Positions 34,804 to 43,756 of a stretch of 64,000 nt of DNA are shown here, piece after piece. The position numbers and the translations under genes were made by a program. The stretch's first letter is position 1, and the number at the start of each line of letters is the position of its first letter. Below the pieces are notes generated by a model. It was not told the DNA's origin, searched no databases, and saw only the letters and a program-made list of their open reading frames with translations. This DNA is from Streptomyces beihaiensis (GTDB lineage: Bacteria > Actinomycetota > Actinomycetes > Streptomycetales > Streptomycetaceae). The stretch is taken from contig NZ_JAPHNL010000222.1 of the NCBI RefSeq assembly GCF_026274175.1, forward strand, positions 1 through 64,000. Direction: 5' to 3'.

Positions 34804-34977
34804 TCAGCAGGGCTCCCACGCCCTCGTCGTCGGGTTCCACGCGACCATCTCGAAGCAGCCGCGATCGCTGTCGTTGAACCCGCTGTGGTCGAACCCGCTC
34901 CCGTCGCAGCTTGCGATCAGCCGGCCGCTCTCGAAGAAGATGTTCTCTGAACGATCAACGGGCCCAGGTCCAGGCAC
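34804..34977 (-). CDS. Possible small Cys-containing protein or gene fragment
   Basis: A 57-codon minus-strand frame from GTG 34977 reads in part NIFFESGRLIASCDGSG, SDRGCFEMVAWN and ends AWEPC. Three Cys, regular Gly/Asp and aromatic residues look protein-like, and the terminator at 34759 lies right after its stop. There is no good ribosome binding site and no family match. Otherwise the interval 34754-35108 holds nothing recognisable. Confidence 0.25.
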   Translation of the reverse strand: MPGPGPVDRSENIFFESGRLIASCDGSGFDHSGFNDSDRGCFEMVAWNPTTRAWEPC

Positions 34978-35108
34978 TCTCAGTGGCGCCAGGGAACTGC
35001 GGACGAACGCGGAACTCGGGACTTTAGCTCACCTCAAATCCCTCGCCTCTTGCAGTCTTGGCGTGCATCCTGACCCGTCTTGCCTCGCACTTGACAAGGG
35101 GAAGTGAC

Positions 35109-35636
35109 ATGACCAATACCCTCCAGCCGGACCCAGAGATGTTGGGCGCGGCCATGATCGGCTACTACCAGGCTGTGCAGCGCTTCCTGCGGGACGCGAC
35201 GCGGGTCACCGAGCACAACGACGGCTTTGTCGCCCTCGCCTCCGCAACGGAGTGCCTGTTCTGGGCGTGCTCACTCGAAGAGCAGATGCGCGACAACGAC
35301 CCGACGTACCTGAGCGACGCTGACAACTACGGTCGGAGGCTCATCCAAGGGGCACGCTGGGCACGTAACCAGGCCACCCACCAGCTCGCATTCGTCATCG
35401 CCCACTCCGACGGCCCGCAGTACCCGCAGCCCGATCCCGAGACGCTGGTCGAAGTGGTGTGGCGACCCGCCGACGAGATGCCAGCGCCGAACCGGGAGCA
35501 CCGGAACCAGCGCGAGGCGTACGACCAATTCCTGGCAGGCCGTCCCGTACGCATCACCTTCGACTACATCAAGGGCTTCTTCGCATCCGAGCAGAACAGG
35601 CCCGGCTCACTCCTCAACCGCACCACCCAAGCGTGA
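35109..35636 (+). CDS. Hypothetical protein
   Basis: 175 residues from ATG 35109, chosen over an upstream in-frame ATG because AAGGGGA lies seven bases before it. Helical at first (AAMIGYYQAVQRFLRDATR, ATECLFWACSLEEQM), with a GARWARNQATHQLAF helix reminiscent of proteins that test for a domain contact rather than catalysis, then a Pro-rich part and a DYIKGFFASEQNR ending. Not recognised. It is the last accessory gene before the conserved core. Confidence 0.75.
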   Translation: MTNTLQPDPEMLGAAMIGYYQAVQRFLRDATRVTEHNDGFVALASATECLFWACSLEEQMRDNDPTYLSDADNYGRRLIQGARWARNQATHQLAFVIAHSDGPQYPQPDPETLVEVVWRPADEMPAPNREHRNQREAYDQFLAGRPVRITFDYIKGFFASEQNRPGSLLNRTTQA

Positions 35637-35766
35637 CGGGCACCAATCAGTTCCCCCGGGAAGCGATCAGCTCGCCGATCAGATGCTGCGGGAACTGCTC
35701 ACCTTCACCGGGAACGGACAGTTAGCGTGACGAGTCACACTATTTAGCGCAGGTGTGTAGCGACAC

Positions 35767-35791
35767 TATTGCAAGCAGCATGCTTGCAATA
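35767..35791. promoter_or_regulatory. Perfect 11-base inverted repeat, likely operator of the XRE gene
   Basis: TATTGCAAGCA, three-base spacer GCA, then TGCTTGCAATA, ending 28 bases before the XRE start codon. A diverged echo of the adjoining sequence (ACTATTTAGCGCAGGTG) lies about 45 bases upstream. Position and symmetry suit autoregulation by the dimeric helix-turn-helix protein encoded next. Confidence 0.7.
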
Positions 35792-35819
35792 GTTAGCGGA
35801 GGTGCGGCAGTATCGACGC

Positions 35820-36227
35820 ATGGCATCGCTCAACGTCGGAAGCCTCGGCGAGTACCTGCGCGAGCAGCGTCGCACCGCGCAGTTGTCCCTGCGGCAGCTC
35901 GCCGATGCGGCCGGGGTGTCCAACCCGTACCTCAGTCAGATCGAGCGCGGGCTGCGCAAGCCGAGCGCCGAGGTGCTGCAGCAGGTCGCCAAGGCGCTGC
36001 GGATCTCCGCCGAGACGCTGTACGTGCGCGCGGGCATTCTGGACGCCGAGCGGGAGCGGGACGAGGTGGAGACGCGTGCGGTGATTCTCGCCGACCCCTC
36101 GCTCAACGAGCGTCAGAAGCAAGTGCTGCTGCAGATCTACGAGTCCTTTCGGAAAGAGAACGGGACCGAGGCGGCGGACGCGGCCGCAGCAGGCGACTTC
36201 AGCGATGCCGAGCCCTCCGAGCAGTAG
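35820..36227 (+). CDS. XRE-family helix-turn-helix regulator
   Basis: 135 residues from ATG 35820. The helix-turn-helix is exemplary (LGEYLREQRRTAQLSLRQLA, GVSNPYLSQIERGLRKPS, EVLQQVAKALRIS). The C-terminal half is helical (LNERQKQVLLQIYESFRKE) and then Ala/Glu-rich. It is a conserved Streptomyces protein upstream of the HBHA-like gene, 38 bases away, and may control it. The inverted repeat at 35767 is the probable binding site. Confidence 0.93.
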   Translation: MASLNVGSLGEYLREQRRTAQLSLRQLADAAGVSNPYLSQIERGLRKPSAEVLQQVAKALRISAETLYVRAGILDAERERDEVETRAVILADPSLNERQKQVLLQIYESFRKENGTEAADAAAAGDFSDAEPSEQ

Positions 36228-36265
36228 CAGTAGCAGCAGTTCAAGTGATCCGGGAGGACCACGCC

Positions 36266-36895
36266 ATGGCCATCAAGGACGACCTGCGCAAGACGTTCAC
36301 CGACCCCACCCCGCTCTACTTCGCCGCGGGCACCGCAGACCTCGCCTACCAGCAGGCCAAGAAGGTGCCGGGGCTCGTCGAGCAGCTGCGGGCCGAGGCG
36401 CCCGCGCGGTTCGAGGCCGTGCGCGGCACCGACCCCAAGGACGTGCAGGAGAAGGCGGCCGCGCGCGCCAAGGAGGTGCAGGCCACCGTCACCGCGAAGG
36501 TGAACGAGTTCGTGGCCGCGTTCGACACCGACGTGCGCAAGGACATGAAGAAGTTCCAGGAGACCGCCCAGGACTTCGCCCTGCGCGGTGTCGGGTTCGC
36601 GGCCGAGGCCGCGGTGAAGGCGCGGGAGACGTACGAGAAGGTCGCCGAGCACGGCGAGGAGGCCGTGAAGGCGTGGCGCGGCGAGGCCGCCGACGGGGTC
36701 GTGGAGATCGCCGAGGCCGTCGAGCCGGAGCCCGAGAAGGCCGAGCCCGTGGCCGAGAAGCCCGCCCCCGCCCCCGCCCCCGCTGCCGACGCCGAGCCCG
36801 GGGCCGCGCCCACGAAGAAGGCCGCCGCGAAGAAGCCGGCCGCCAAGAAGACCACGGCCGCCAAGAAGGCCGCTCCCGGCGGCAAGGCCGAGTAG
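36266..36895 (+). CDS. Heparin-binding haemagglutinin (HBHA)-like protein
   Basis: 209 residues from ATG 36266 behind GGGAGG. The N-terminal two-thirds is one long amphipathic helix (AGTADLAYQQAKKVPGLVEQ, QATVTAKVNEFVAAFDTDVR) suited to a coiled coil. A Pro/Ala/Glu linker follows, then a Lys-Ala-rich tail of AAKK repeats ending KAAPGGKAE. This is the architecture of mycobacterial HBHA, whose tail binds polyanions such as heparan sulfate or DNA. In Streptomyces the role is unknown; cell-surface or DNA association are both possible. Confidence 0.88.
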   Translation: MAIKDDLRKTFTDPTPLYFAAGTADLAYQQAKKVPGLVEQLRAEAPARFEAVRGTDPKDVQEKAAARAKEVQATVTAKVNEFVAAFDTDVRKDMKKFQETAQDFALRGVGFAAEAAVKARETYEKVAEHGEEAVKAWRGEAADGVVEIAEAVEPEPEKAEPVAEKPAPAPAPAADAEPGAAPTKKAAAKKPAAKKTTAAKKAAPGGKAE

Positions 36896-36997
36896 CCGGT
36901 CGGGCCGGTGGCGTGTCACGGGCCGGGCACGTACGGCGTGCCCGGTTCGTTGTGCGGGTACGGTGACCGAAGAGGGGATCGAAAGCCCGTACCGTAG

Positions 36998-37025
36998 GAC
37001 ATCGGGACATCGGGACATCGGGACG
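36998..37025. repeat. 8-base tandem repeat
   Basis: About three and a half copies of GACATCGG, followed by a diverged copy, sit just before the DUF2516 gene. Confidence 0.75.
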
Positions 37026-37061
37026 TCAGGACGTACCGGAACTGGATTTGGTGGTGGCGTT

Positions 37062-37415
37062 GTGCTGATGCAGGGGTTCGCGGGTCTCATGTGGCTGCTG
37101 AGCATGGCGCTGATCGTCTTCAGCGGCTTCGCGTTCGTCGACGCCGCGATCCGGCGTGAGGACGCCTATCGGGCGGCCGACAAGAAGACCAAGCCGTTCT
37201 GGCTGATCGTCCTCGGGCTCGCGTTCGTCGTGAACCTGCTGTTCCCGATCCTGTCGTTCCTGCCGATCATCGGGCTCGTCGCGACCATCGTGTACATGGT
37301 GGACGTGCGACCCGCGATCCGGCAGATGGGCGGCGGCGGTGGTGGCGGCTGGCGCCACCGCGGCGGCGGCTCCAGCAGTGACGGTCCGTACGGGCCGTAC
37401 AACGGGCGGCGCTGA
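37062..37415 (+). CDS. DUF2516 family membrane protein
   Basis: 117 residues from GTG 37062 (ATG 37068 is the alternative). Two membrane segments: LMWLLSMALIVFSGFAFVDA and the stretch from FWLIVLGLAFVVNLLF through IIGLVATIVYMV. A cytoplasmic loop RREDAYRAADKKTK lies between, and a Gly-rich, Ser/Tyr/Pro tail ends the protein. DUF2516 proteins are conserved in Streptomyces with no known function. Position after the HBHA-like gene is part of the syntenic core. Confidence 0.88.
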   Translation: MLMQGFAGLMWLLSMALIVFSGFAFVDAAIRREDAYRAADKKTKPFWLIVLGLAFVVNLLFPILSFLPIIGLVATIVYMVDVRPAIRQMGGGGGGGWRHRGGGSSSDGPYGPYNGRR

Positions 37416-37445
37416 GCGCGCCCCGACGGCGGCCGCGGGCTCACG

Positions 37446-38984
37446 TCACCGGTCCAGCAGCAGTACCGCCACGTCGTCCGTCAGGTCGCCGCCGTTGAGG
37501 TCACGGACCTCGTTCATGGCCGCCTCAAGGAGTTCCTCACCGCGCAGGCCCTGCGCGCGCTGGCGGCGGATCATCTCCACCATGCCCTCCTGGCCCAGGC
37601 GCTGCGTGCCCTGGCCGACGCGGCCCTCGATCAGCCCGTCCGTGTAGAGCATCAGGCTCCACGACGGTCCCAGCTCGACCTGCATCCGCGGCCAGCGGGC
37701 CTTGGGCAGCAGGCCGAGCGCCGGGCCGCTGTTCTCGTACGGGAGGAGCGTCGCCGGTCGGCCGGGGCTCGCGATCAGCGGGGAGGGGTGACCGGCCAGG
37801 CAGAGGCCCGCGCGGCGGCCGTCCGGTGAGATGTCCACCGTGCAGAGCGTCGCGAAGATCTCGTCGTCGGGGCGCTCGTGCTCCAGGACCTGCTGGAGGG
37901 TGGAGAGCAGGCGGTCGCCGACCAGGCCAGCGAAGGTCAACGCGCGCCAGGCGATGCGCAGTTCGACGCCGAGCGCCGCCTCGTCGGGACCGTGGCCGCA
38001 GACGTCGCCGATCATGGCGTGCACGACGCCGTCGGGCGTGCGCACGGTGTCGTAGAAGTCGCCGCCGAGCAGGGCGCGGGACCGGCCGGGGCGGTAGCGG
38101 GCCGCGAAGCGCAGCGGGGAGCCGTCCAGCAGCGGCGTCGGCAGCAGACCGCGCTCCAGGCGGGCGTTCTCCTGGGCGTGGAGGCTGGACTCGGTGAGCT
38201 TGCGCTGGGCCGTGTCGGCGCGCTTGCGCTCGACCGCGTAGCGGATGGTCCGGCCCAGCAGGCGGGCGTCCAGCTCCTCGCGGAAAAGGTAGTCCTGCGC
38301 CCCGACCCGTACCGCCTCGGCGCCGCGCTCGGCGTCTCCGGACGTGGTCAGTGCGAGCACGGCGTGCCGGGGCGCGAGGCGCAGCACGTGGCGCAGGGTC
38401 TCCAGCTCGGCGCCGTGCTTGTCGGCCGCGTCCTTGTTGGTGGCGTCCTTGCCGGTGGCGTCGGCGGGCTTGGCGGAGGAGGGCAGCGCCAGGTCGAGCA
38501 GGATGCAGTTCACGTCGTCCGTGAGCAGCCGCTCGGCCTCGGTGAGGTTACGGGCCGTACGTACCCGGACCGGCTTGCCCGCGGCGTCCTGCATCTCCGG
38601 GATGCTGAGCGACCCGGCCGGGTCGTCCTCGATGAGGAGGAGGGTCAGGCCGGTGGAGCCGCTTCCCGCGTCGGACAGTTCCTCGGCAGCGCTGGGGGAG
38701 TCGTCGGCTCGGGGCGTTCCCTGTGCCGACCACTCTGCCGTGTCCGCGCTCACGGCAGTCACCGCGGTGTCGGCCGTGACCGTCGTGACCGCCATGTCTG
38801 CCGTGTCTGCCGTGTCTGCCGTGCGTGCGGTGGCTGTGGTGTCTGTCGCCTTGCCGGCGGGCTCCGTGTTCGCTGTCGTCTCCGTCTTCCGTGCCGTCTC
38901 CGGGCTCGTGTGGTTCGTCCGAGGTGGAGCCTGACCACCTTCCGCGGCCGGGATCGCTCTCTGCCGCGGTATGGGTACGGGCAT
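37446..38984 (-). CDS. Response regulator with SpoIIE-type PP2C phosphatase domain
   Basis: 512 residues from ATG 38984 with AAGGA upstream. The first 110 residues are low complexity (TADTADTADMAV and similar Thr-Ala-Asp runs). A receiver domain follows (about 112-250) with the acidic pair in LLIEDD and phospho-acceptor Asp in CILLDLALP, interrupted by a Lys/Asp/Ala insert. Then comes a coiled linker and a PP2C/SpoIIE phosphatase (about 280-510) with GGDFYDTVRTPDG, MIGDVCGHGPDEAA and a YTDGLIEGR motif, all metal-binding Asp present. It probably dephosphorylates an anti-sigma-factor antagonist when the receiver is phosphorylated. No kinase gene is adjacent. Confidence 0.92.
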   Translation of the reverse strand: MPVPIPRQRAIPAAEGGQAPPRTNHTSPETARKTETTANTEPAGKATDTTATARTADTADTADMAVTTVTADTAVTAVSADTAEWSAQGTPRADDSPSAAEELSDAGSGSTGLTLLLIEDDPAGSLSIPEMQDAAGKPVRVRTARNLTEAERLLTDDVNCILLDLALPSSAKPADATGKDATNKDAADKHGAELETLRHVLRLAPRHAVLALTTSGDAERGAEAVRVGAQDYLFREELDARLLGRTIRYAVERKRADTAQRKLTESSLHAQENARLERGLLPTPLLDGSPLRFAARYRPGRSRALLGGDFYDTVRTPDGVVHAMIGDVCGHGPDEAALGVELRIAWRALTFAGLVGDRLLSTLQQVLEHERPDDEIFATLCTVDISPDGRRAGLCLAGHPSPLIASPGRPATLLPYENSGPALGLLPKARWPRMQVELGPSWSLMLYTDGLIEGRVGQGTQRLGQEGMVEMIRRQRAQGLRGEELLEAAMNEVRDLNGGDLTDDVAVLLLDR

Positions 38985-39403
38985 CGCTCTTGGTTTCCTT
39001 CCCTCCCCCCGAGGGCGCGGCGGAACGAAAGTCCTCGGTCCGCCGACGGGGACCTTAGCGGTACCGGGGCGGGCAACGGAATGGTGAGCGGCTCGCTGCC
39101 GGAGTCATATGCCGCTCGGGAGGCCGGAATTGACTGGTTCCGGCCCGTGACGGGTGGATACGTGATGACGAACATCACGCCATGACTGTGGAACCGCAGG
39201 CGGGCACGTGCGGTGCGTCACGTGGGACGGGTCACGCGTTACGGGTGGTCCGGGTCACTTGCGGGCTAAGCGGAATCAGGGACCCGAACCGCTGGAATCC
39301 GAGTCTTCGTCCGTCGAGCCTGCGTCCGTCGAGTCCTCGTCCGTCGAGCCTGCGCCTGGCGCGCCCTCGGTCGTCGAGCCTGCGCCCGGCACGCCTGTGC
39401 CCG
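38985..39403. other. Intergenic region with degenerate repeats
   Basis: 419 bases between the phosphatase start and the NlpC/P60 stop. The part at about 39304-39400 is built from imperfect copies of CGTCCGTCGAGCCTGCG-like units, 15 to 30 bases long, downstream of the NlpC/P60 gene. No gene or clear terminator seen. Confidence 0.6.
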
Positions 39404-40588
39404 TCACGCGTCCGGTCGCACCACGCCCAGCATCGCCATCGAGCCCGCTCCGGCGATCGTCACGTTCCGCCCGGGGTGCGGGGCGTGGATGATCGCGCCG
39501 TCGCCTATGTACATCCCCACGTGGCTGGCGTCGTCGTGGTAGATGATCAGGTCTCCGGGCCGCATGTCCTTGATGTCGACGTGCTTGAGCTGCTTCCACT
39601 GCTCCTGCGACGTCCGCGGGATCGGGTGCCCGGCGGCGGCCCACGCCTGTGACGTGAGGCCCGAGCAGTCGTACGAGTCCGGTCCCTCGGCGCCCCACAC
39701 GTACGGCTTTCCGAGCTGTTCCGTCGCGAACCGCACCGCCTTCTCGCCCGCCGACGACGCCTTGGCCTTGATCTCCTTGAGCACACCCGACGACAGCCAC
39801 GCCGTCTGCGCCTTCTGCTCGGCCTGGGCCTCCAGCTCGCGCAGCCGCTCGCGCTGCTGCTTCTTCAGGTGGTCCTCTATCGCCTTCGCCGCCTTGATCC
39901 GCGCCTCGATCCGCTTCTTCGCCGCGGCCTTCTTCCGGCTCTCCTCGTCCAGTGACTTCCACTTGGCGGAGGCCCGGTCGGCGTAGTCCGCGAGGGTCTT
40001 CTGCGTGTTCGTCAGCTGCGTCATCAGGTTCTTCGCCGCCTGCTGGCCCTGGTAGACGCGGCCCGCGGTGTCGAGGAACTGCCCGGGGTCGCCGGAGAGC
40101 AGGAACTGGGCCTCGGGCGGGATGCCGCCCGTGCGGTACTGCTCGCGTGCGGTCGCGCCCGCGCCGGACTTGAGACGGTCCAGCTTCTGCCGGCCCGCCA
40201 CGATCTTCTTCGCCAGGTCGACGATCGCGGTGGACTGCTGGTCGGCCTCCTCCTGGGCCGCGTTGTACTCGTCCGTGGCGACGGCCGCCTGGTGGTACAG
40301 CGTGTCCAGCTTCTTGCGGACGGCTTCGAGGTCCGGGCTCGCGGCGCTCTTCCCGGACGCTTTCCCGGCGGCCTCGCCGGGCGTACGCGTGGGATTGGGA
40401 TTGGGAGTGGGATCGGGGGCGGGGGTGGGCGTCGGGGGTGGTTCCGGTGCCGCCTGGGCCGTGCCGCCCGCCGTCAGTACGGTCACGGCGCCGATCGCCG
40501 CCGCGATCACCGCCATCGACGTACCCCGCCTGCCACCACCGAGTCTGTTCCGCTTGTTCCGCTTGTTCTGCCTGTTCCGGCTGTTCAT
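39404..40588 (-). CDS. Secreted NlpC/P60 peptidoglycan hydrolase
   Basis: 394 residues from ATG 40588 after GGGGTAG. A basic N-terminus and signal peptide (SMAVIAAAIGAVTVLTAGGTA) are followed by a Pro/Thr-rich linker, a long coiled coil (about 85-270), and an NlpC/P60 domain with Cys308 in YDCSGLT, His in SHVGMYIG and a third polar residue in HAPHPG. The RipA-like architecture indicates a cell wall endopeptidase cutting stem peptides, with the coiled coil controlling access. Conserved in Streptomyces at this position. Confidence 0.95.
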   Translation of the reverse strand: MNSRNRQNKRNKRNRLGGGRRGTSMAVIAAAIGAVTVLTAGGTAQAAPEPPPTPTPAPDPTPNPNPTRTPGEAAGKASGKSAASPDLEAVRKKLDTLYHQAAVATDEYNAAQEEADQQSTAIVDLAKKIVAGRQKLDRLKSGAGATAREQYRTGGIPPEAQFLLSGDPGQFLDTAGRVYQGQQAAKNLMTQLTNTQKTLADYADRASAKWKSLDEESRKKAAAKKRIEARIKAAKAIEDHLKKQQRERLRELEAQAEQKAQTAWLSSGVLKEIKAKASSAGEKAVRFATEQLGKPYVWGAEGPDSYDCSGLTSQAWAAAGHPIPRTSQEQWKQLKHVDIKDMRPGDLIIYHDDASHVGMYIGDGAIIHAPHPGRNVTIAGAGSMAMLGVVRPDA

Positions 40589-40832
40589 CCGCTCTACCCC
40601 CACGGCCCGGACAGGCCCGTACATCTGATGTCTCGTCAGTAACTTCGAATGCTCCGGGGATGGTGCCACGCGTGGGCGAAAAGCGACAGACCCCGCAGCC
40701 TGTGACGAACGGCCTGCCGAGATCGTTCCGGCGTCCGGTGCGAAATCGTTCCCGCTCACGCGACGGCCTCGCCTCGCGCGACCGCACGCGGCGGCCTCGC
40801 CTCGCGCGACAGGCTCGTCCGAAACGCCACCG

Positions 40833-41636
40833 TCACCCCCGCGGCGCCAGCGCCTCCCACGCCACCGTCACTTCGCCCTGCCGCCACCGCGCCGGACCGT
40901 CCGTCACCGGCCAGTCCGCCGTCAGGTCCCGCACCGCGCGGATCCAGCGCTGCCGCGCGCCGTACGAGGCGTAGGGTGCGGCCGCCGCCCACGCCCGGTC
41001 GAAGTCGCGCAGGAACGCGTGGACCGGCTCCCCCGGCACATTGCGGTGGATCAGCGCCTTGGGCAGCCGTTCGGCCAGGTCGGACGGGGTGGTGAGCGAG
41101 CCGAGCCGGGTCGCGAAGGTCACCGTGCGCGGCCCCTCGGGGCCGAGCGCCACCCACACGTGGCGCCGCCCGATCTCGTCGCACGTGCCTTCCACGAGGA
41201 GCCCGTCCGGCGCGAGCCGCCCGCACAGCCGCTCCCAGACCCCCGCGACCTGTGCCTCGTCGTACTGGCGCAGCACGTTCGCCGCGCGGATCAGCAGGGG
41301 CGGCCCGGCGGGCGCGGAGAGCGGGAGCTCGAAGCCGCCGTGCCGGAAGGTGAGGCCCTCGCGCTCGTACGGCTTCGCGGCGGCGACCCGCGCCGGTTCG
41401 ATCTCGACGCCCACCACGCGCGTGTGCGGCGCCGCCGCGCGCAGCCGGGTGAGCAGCTCGACCGCCGTCCAGGGCGCGGCGCCGTACCCGAGGTCGACCG
41501 CCACCGGGTCGTCCGCGCGGCGCAGCGCGGCGCCGTGCGTGGCGGCGATCCAGCGGTCCATGCGGCGCAGCCGGTTGGGGTTGGTGGTGCCGCGCGTCAC
41601 GGTTCCCACGGGGCGGGACGGGTGGCGCGGGCTCAT
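40833..41636 (-). CDS. Class I SAM-dependent methyltransferase
   Basis: 267 residues from ATG 41636. The AdoMet-binding motif I is VAVDLGYGAAPWTAVELL, the acidic ribose contact is VVGVEIEPARV, and later elements are LIRAANVLRQYDE and LLVEGTCDEIGRRHVW. Substrate unknown. It is divergent from mshA with about 250 bases between and is a conserved neighbour in Streptomyces; a mycothiol link is only positional. Confidence 0.9.
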   Translation of the reverse strand: MSPRHPSRPVGTVTRGTTNPNRLRRMDRWIAATHGAALRRADDPVAVDLGYGAAPWTAVELLTRLRAAAPHTRVVGVEIEPARVAAAKPYEREGLTFRHGGFELPLSAPAGPPLLIRAANVLRQYDEAQVAGVWERLCGRLAPDGLLVEGTCDEIGRRHVWVALGPEGPRTVTFATRLGSLTTPSDLAERLPKALIHRNVPGEPVHAFLRDFDRAWAAAAPYASYGARQRWIRAVRDLTADWPVTDGPARWRQGEVTVAWEALAPRG

Positions 41637-41883
41637 GCGTACGAGGGTATGCGGTGCGCGCCCCTCGGTTGCGGGCCCGCCCCTGCCGCGGCCCGCCCCG
41701 CCCCGCCCCTCCGGTGTGCCCCACCTGCCGTGCCGGCCCTCGGTTGAGCTCGGAAAGGTAATGATTGGGCAAAGTGGAGGAGGGGTGGAAATGGAGCAGA
41801 GCGCTCCAGTGTTCCGCCGTAGGAAGAGGGCGCGCCCTCTGTGAGCCGTGCCCGCAGTGAGCCCCACGAGGAGGACCCGCCAC

Positions 41884-43239
41884 GTGAGTCAGTACGTGAC
41901 CAGGTTCCGCCGCACCGGGGCGACCGGGACCACCCCGGCGGCCAGGCTCCGCTTCCCCGGCATCCAGCGCCGCCCCCGCCGGGTGGCGATGCTCAGCGTG
42001 CACACCTCGCCGCTCCACCAGCCGGGCACCGGCGACGCGGGCGGCATGAACGTCTACATCGTGGAGCTGGCCCGCCGCCTGGCCGCGATCAACGTAGAGG
42101 TCGAGATCTTCACCCGCGCCACGGCGGGCGGCCTGCCTCCGGTGGTCGAGCTCGCGCCCGGAGTCCTCGTACGGCACGTCGACGCGGGCCCCTACGAGGG
42201 CCTCGCCAAGGAGGACCTGCCCGCCCAGCTGTGCGCCTTCACACACGGCGTCATGCAGGCGTGGGCGGGCCACCGACCCGGCCACTACGACCTCGTGCAC
42301 TCGCACTACTGGCTTTCCGGGCAGGTCGGCTGGCTGGCCGCGCAGCGCTGGGGCGTGCCGCTCGTGCACGCCATGCACACCATGGCCAAGGTCAAGAACG
42401 CCGCCCTCGCCGTCGGTGACACCCCCGAACCGGCCGCCCGCGTCATCGGTGAGACCCAGATCGTGCGCGCCTCCGACCGGCTCATCGCCAACACCGCCGA
42501 AGAGGCCGACGAGCTGGTCCGGCACTACGACGCGGACCCGGAGAAGGTCGCCGTCGTCCACCCCGGGGTCAACCTGGAGCGGTTCACGGTCGGCGACGGC
42601 CGGGCCGCCGCACGCGCCCGCCTCGGCCTGCCGCAGGACGCCCTGATCCCCCTCTTCGCGGGCCGTATCCAGCCGCTCAAGGCGCCGGACGTCCTGGTCA
42701 AGGCGGTCGCCGCGCTGCTCGCCGAGCGGCCCGAGCTGCGCTCGCGCATCGTCGTGCCGGTGGTCGGCGGCCCCAGCGGCAGCGGCCTCGCCAAGCCCGC
42801 CGCCCTGCACAAGCTCGCCGCGCAGCTCGGCGTGAGCGACGTCGTACGCTTCCAGCCGCCGGTCGGCCAGGAGCAGCTCGCGGACTGGTTCCGCGCGGCG
42901 TCCGTCCTCGTCATGCCCTCCTACAACGAGTCGTTCGGCCTGGTCGCCATAGAGGCGCAGGCCACCGGCACGCCGGTGCTCGCCGCGTCGGTGGGCGGCC
43001 TGCCCGTGGCGGTACGGAACGAGGAAACCGGCTTCCTGATCGACGGCCACGAACCCGCCCGCTATGCGCGCGTGCTGCGCGAATTCGCCGACCATCCCCA
43101 CCTTGTGGACAGCATGGGCGCCGCGGCGGCCCGGCACGCCCGCTCCTTCGGCTGGGACAGGTCGGCGGCCGAGACGGCGGACGTGTACACCGCTGCCGTG
43201 CACGAGCACCGCCGTCACATACCCTCGCACCATGGCTGA
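41884..43239 (+). CDS. mshA: D-inositol-3-phosphate glycosyltransferase MshA
   Basis: 451 residues from GTG 41884 with GAGGAGG nine bases before. This is the first committed enzyme of mycothiol synthesis: it transfers GlcNAc from UDP-GlcNAc to 1L-myo-inositol-1-phosphate. GT-B fold signs: [20 protein letters not shown] at the N-terminus, [34 protein letters not shown], and the C-terminal nucleotide-sugar site [20 protein letters not shown]. The basic first 35 residues are typical of Streptomyces MshA. The next gene overlaps its stop by eight bases. Confidence 0.96.
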   Translation: MSQYVTRFRRTGATGTTPAARLRFPGIQRRPRRVAMLSVHTSPLHQPGTGDAGGMNVYIVELARRLAAINVEVEIFTRATAGGLPPVVELAPGVLVRHVDAGPYEGLAKEDLPAQLCAFTHGVMQAWAGHRPGHYDLVHSHYWLSGQVGWLAAQRWGVPLVHAMHTMAKVKNAALAVGDTPEPAARVIGETQIVRASDRLIANTAEEADELVRHYDADPEKVAVVHPGVNLERFTVGDGRAAARARLGLPQDALIPLFAGRIQPLKAPDVLVKAVAALLAERPELRSRIVVPVVGGPSGSGLAKPAALHKLAAQLGVSDVVRFQPPVGQEQLADWFRAASVLVMPSYNESFGLVAIEAQATGTPVLAASVGGLPVAVRNEETGFLIDGHEPARYARVLREFADHPHLVDSMGAAAARHARSFGWDRSAAETADVYTAAVHEHRRHIPSHHG

Positions 43240-43756
43240 CGACACGAACGGTACGGACACCACGGACTCCGCCGCGCGGACCATCGAGGCCACCCTCAAA
43301 GACGCCGACCTGGAGTGGGAGAGCCCGGAACCGGGCGCGTACGTCGTCACACTGCCCGGGACCCGCAAGCTCTCCACGACGCTCTCGCTGCGCGTCGGCC
43401 GCCACAGCCTGTCCCTGAACGCCTTCGTGATCCGACACCCCGACGAGAACGAGGCCGGAGTCCACCGCTGGCTCCTCGAACGCAATCTGCGCCTCTACGG
43501 TGTCGGTTACGCGGTCGACCGGCTCGGCGACATCTACCTCACCGGCAAACTCCCGCTGACCGTCGTCACGCCCGACGAACTGGACCGTCTGCTCGGCTCG
43601 GTCCTGGAAGCGGCCGACGGCGCCTTCAACACCCTCCTGGAGCTGGGCTTCGCGTCCGCGATCCGCAGGGAGTACGAGTGGCGGGTCTCGCGCGGCGAGT
43701 CCACGCGCAACCTGGACGCGTTCGCCCACCTGACCCGCCGGACCGGCTCTAGCTGA
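43232..43756 (+). CDS. YbjN domain-containing protein
   Basis: 174 residues from ATG 43232, overlapping the mshA stop by eight bases, so the pair is translationally coupled. The fold is the YbjN/type III secretion chaperone-like family ([51 protein letters not shown]). Function unknown. It follows mshA in many Streptomyces, which hints at a role near mycothiol synthesis, but no chemistry is suggested. Its 3' end overlaps the convergent gene ending at 43749. Confidence 0.9.
   Translation: MADDTNGTDTTDSAARTIEATLKDADLEWESPEPGAYVVTLPGTRKLSTTLSLRVGRHSLSLNAFVIRHPDENEAGVHRWLLERNLRLYGVGYAVDRLGDIYLTGKLPLTVVTPDELDRLLGSVLEAADGAFNTLLELGFASAIRREYEWRVSRGESTRNLDAFAHLTRRTGSS

Noticed and set aside
24345-35640. 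tRNA gene or attachment site for the island
   Set aside because: I looked for cloverleaf-like sequence and direct repeats at the island edges and found none that I could defend.
40589-40832. Possible ydaO (c-di-AMP) riboswitch upstream of the NlpC/P60 gene
   Set aside because: Such riboswitches precede cell wall hydrolases in Streptomyces, but I could not find the conserved core bases or pairing here.
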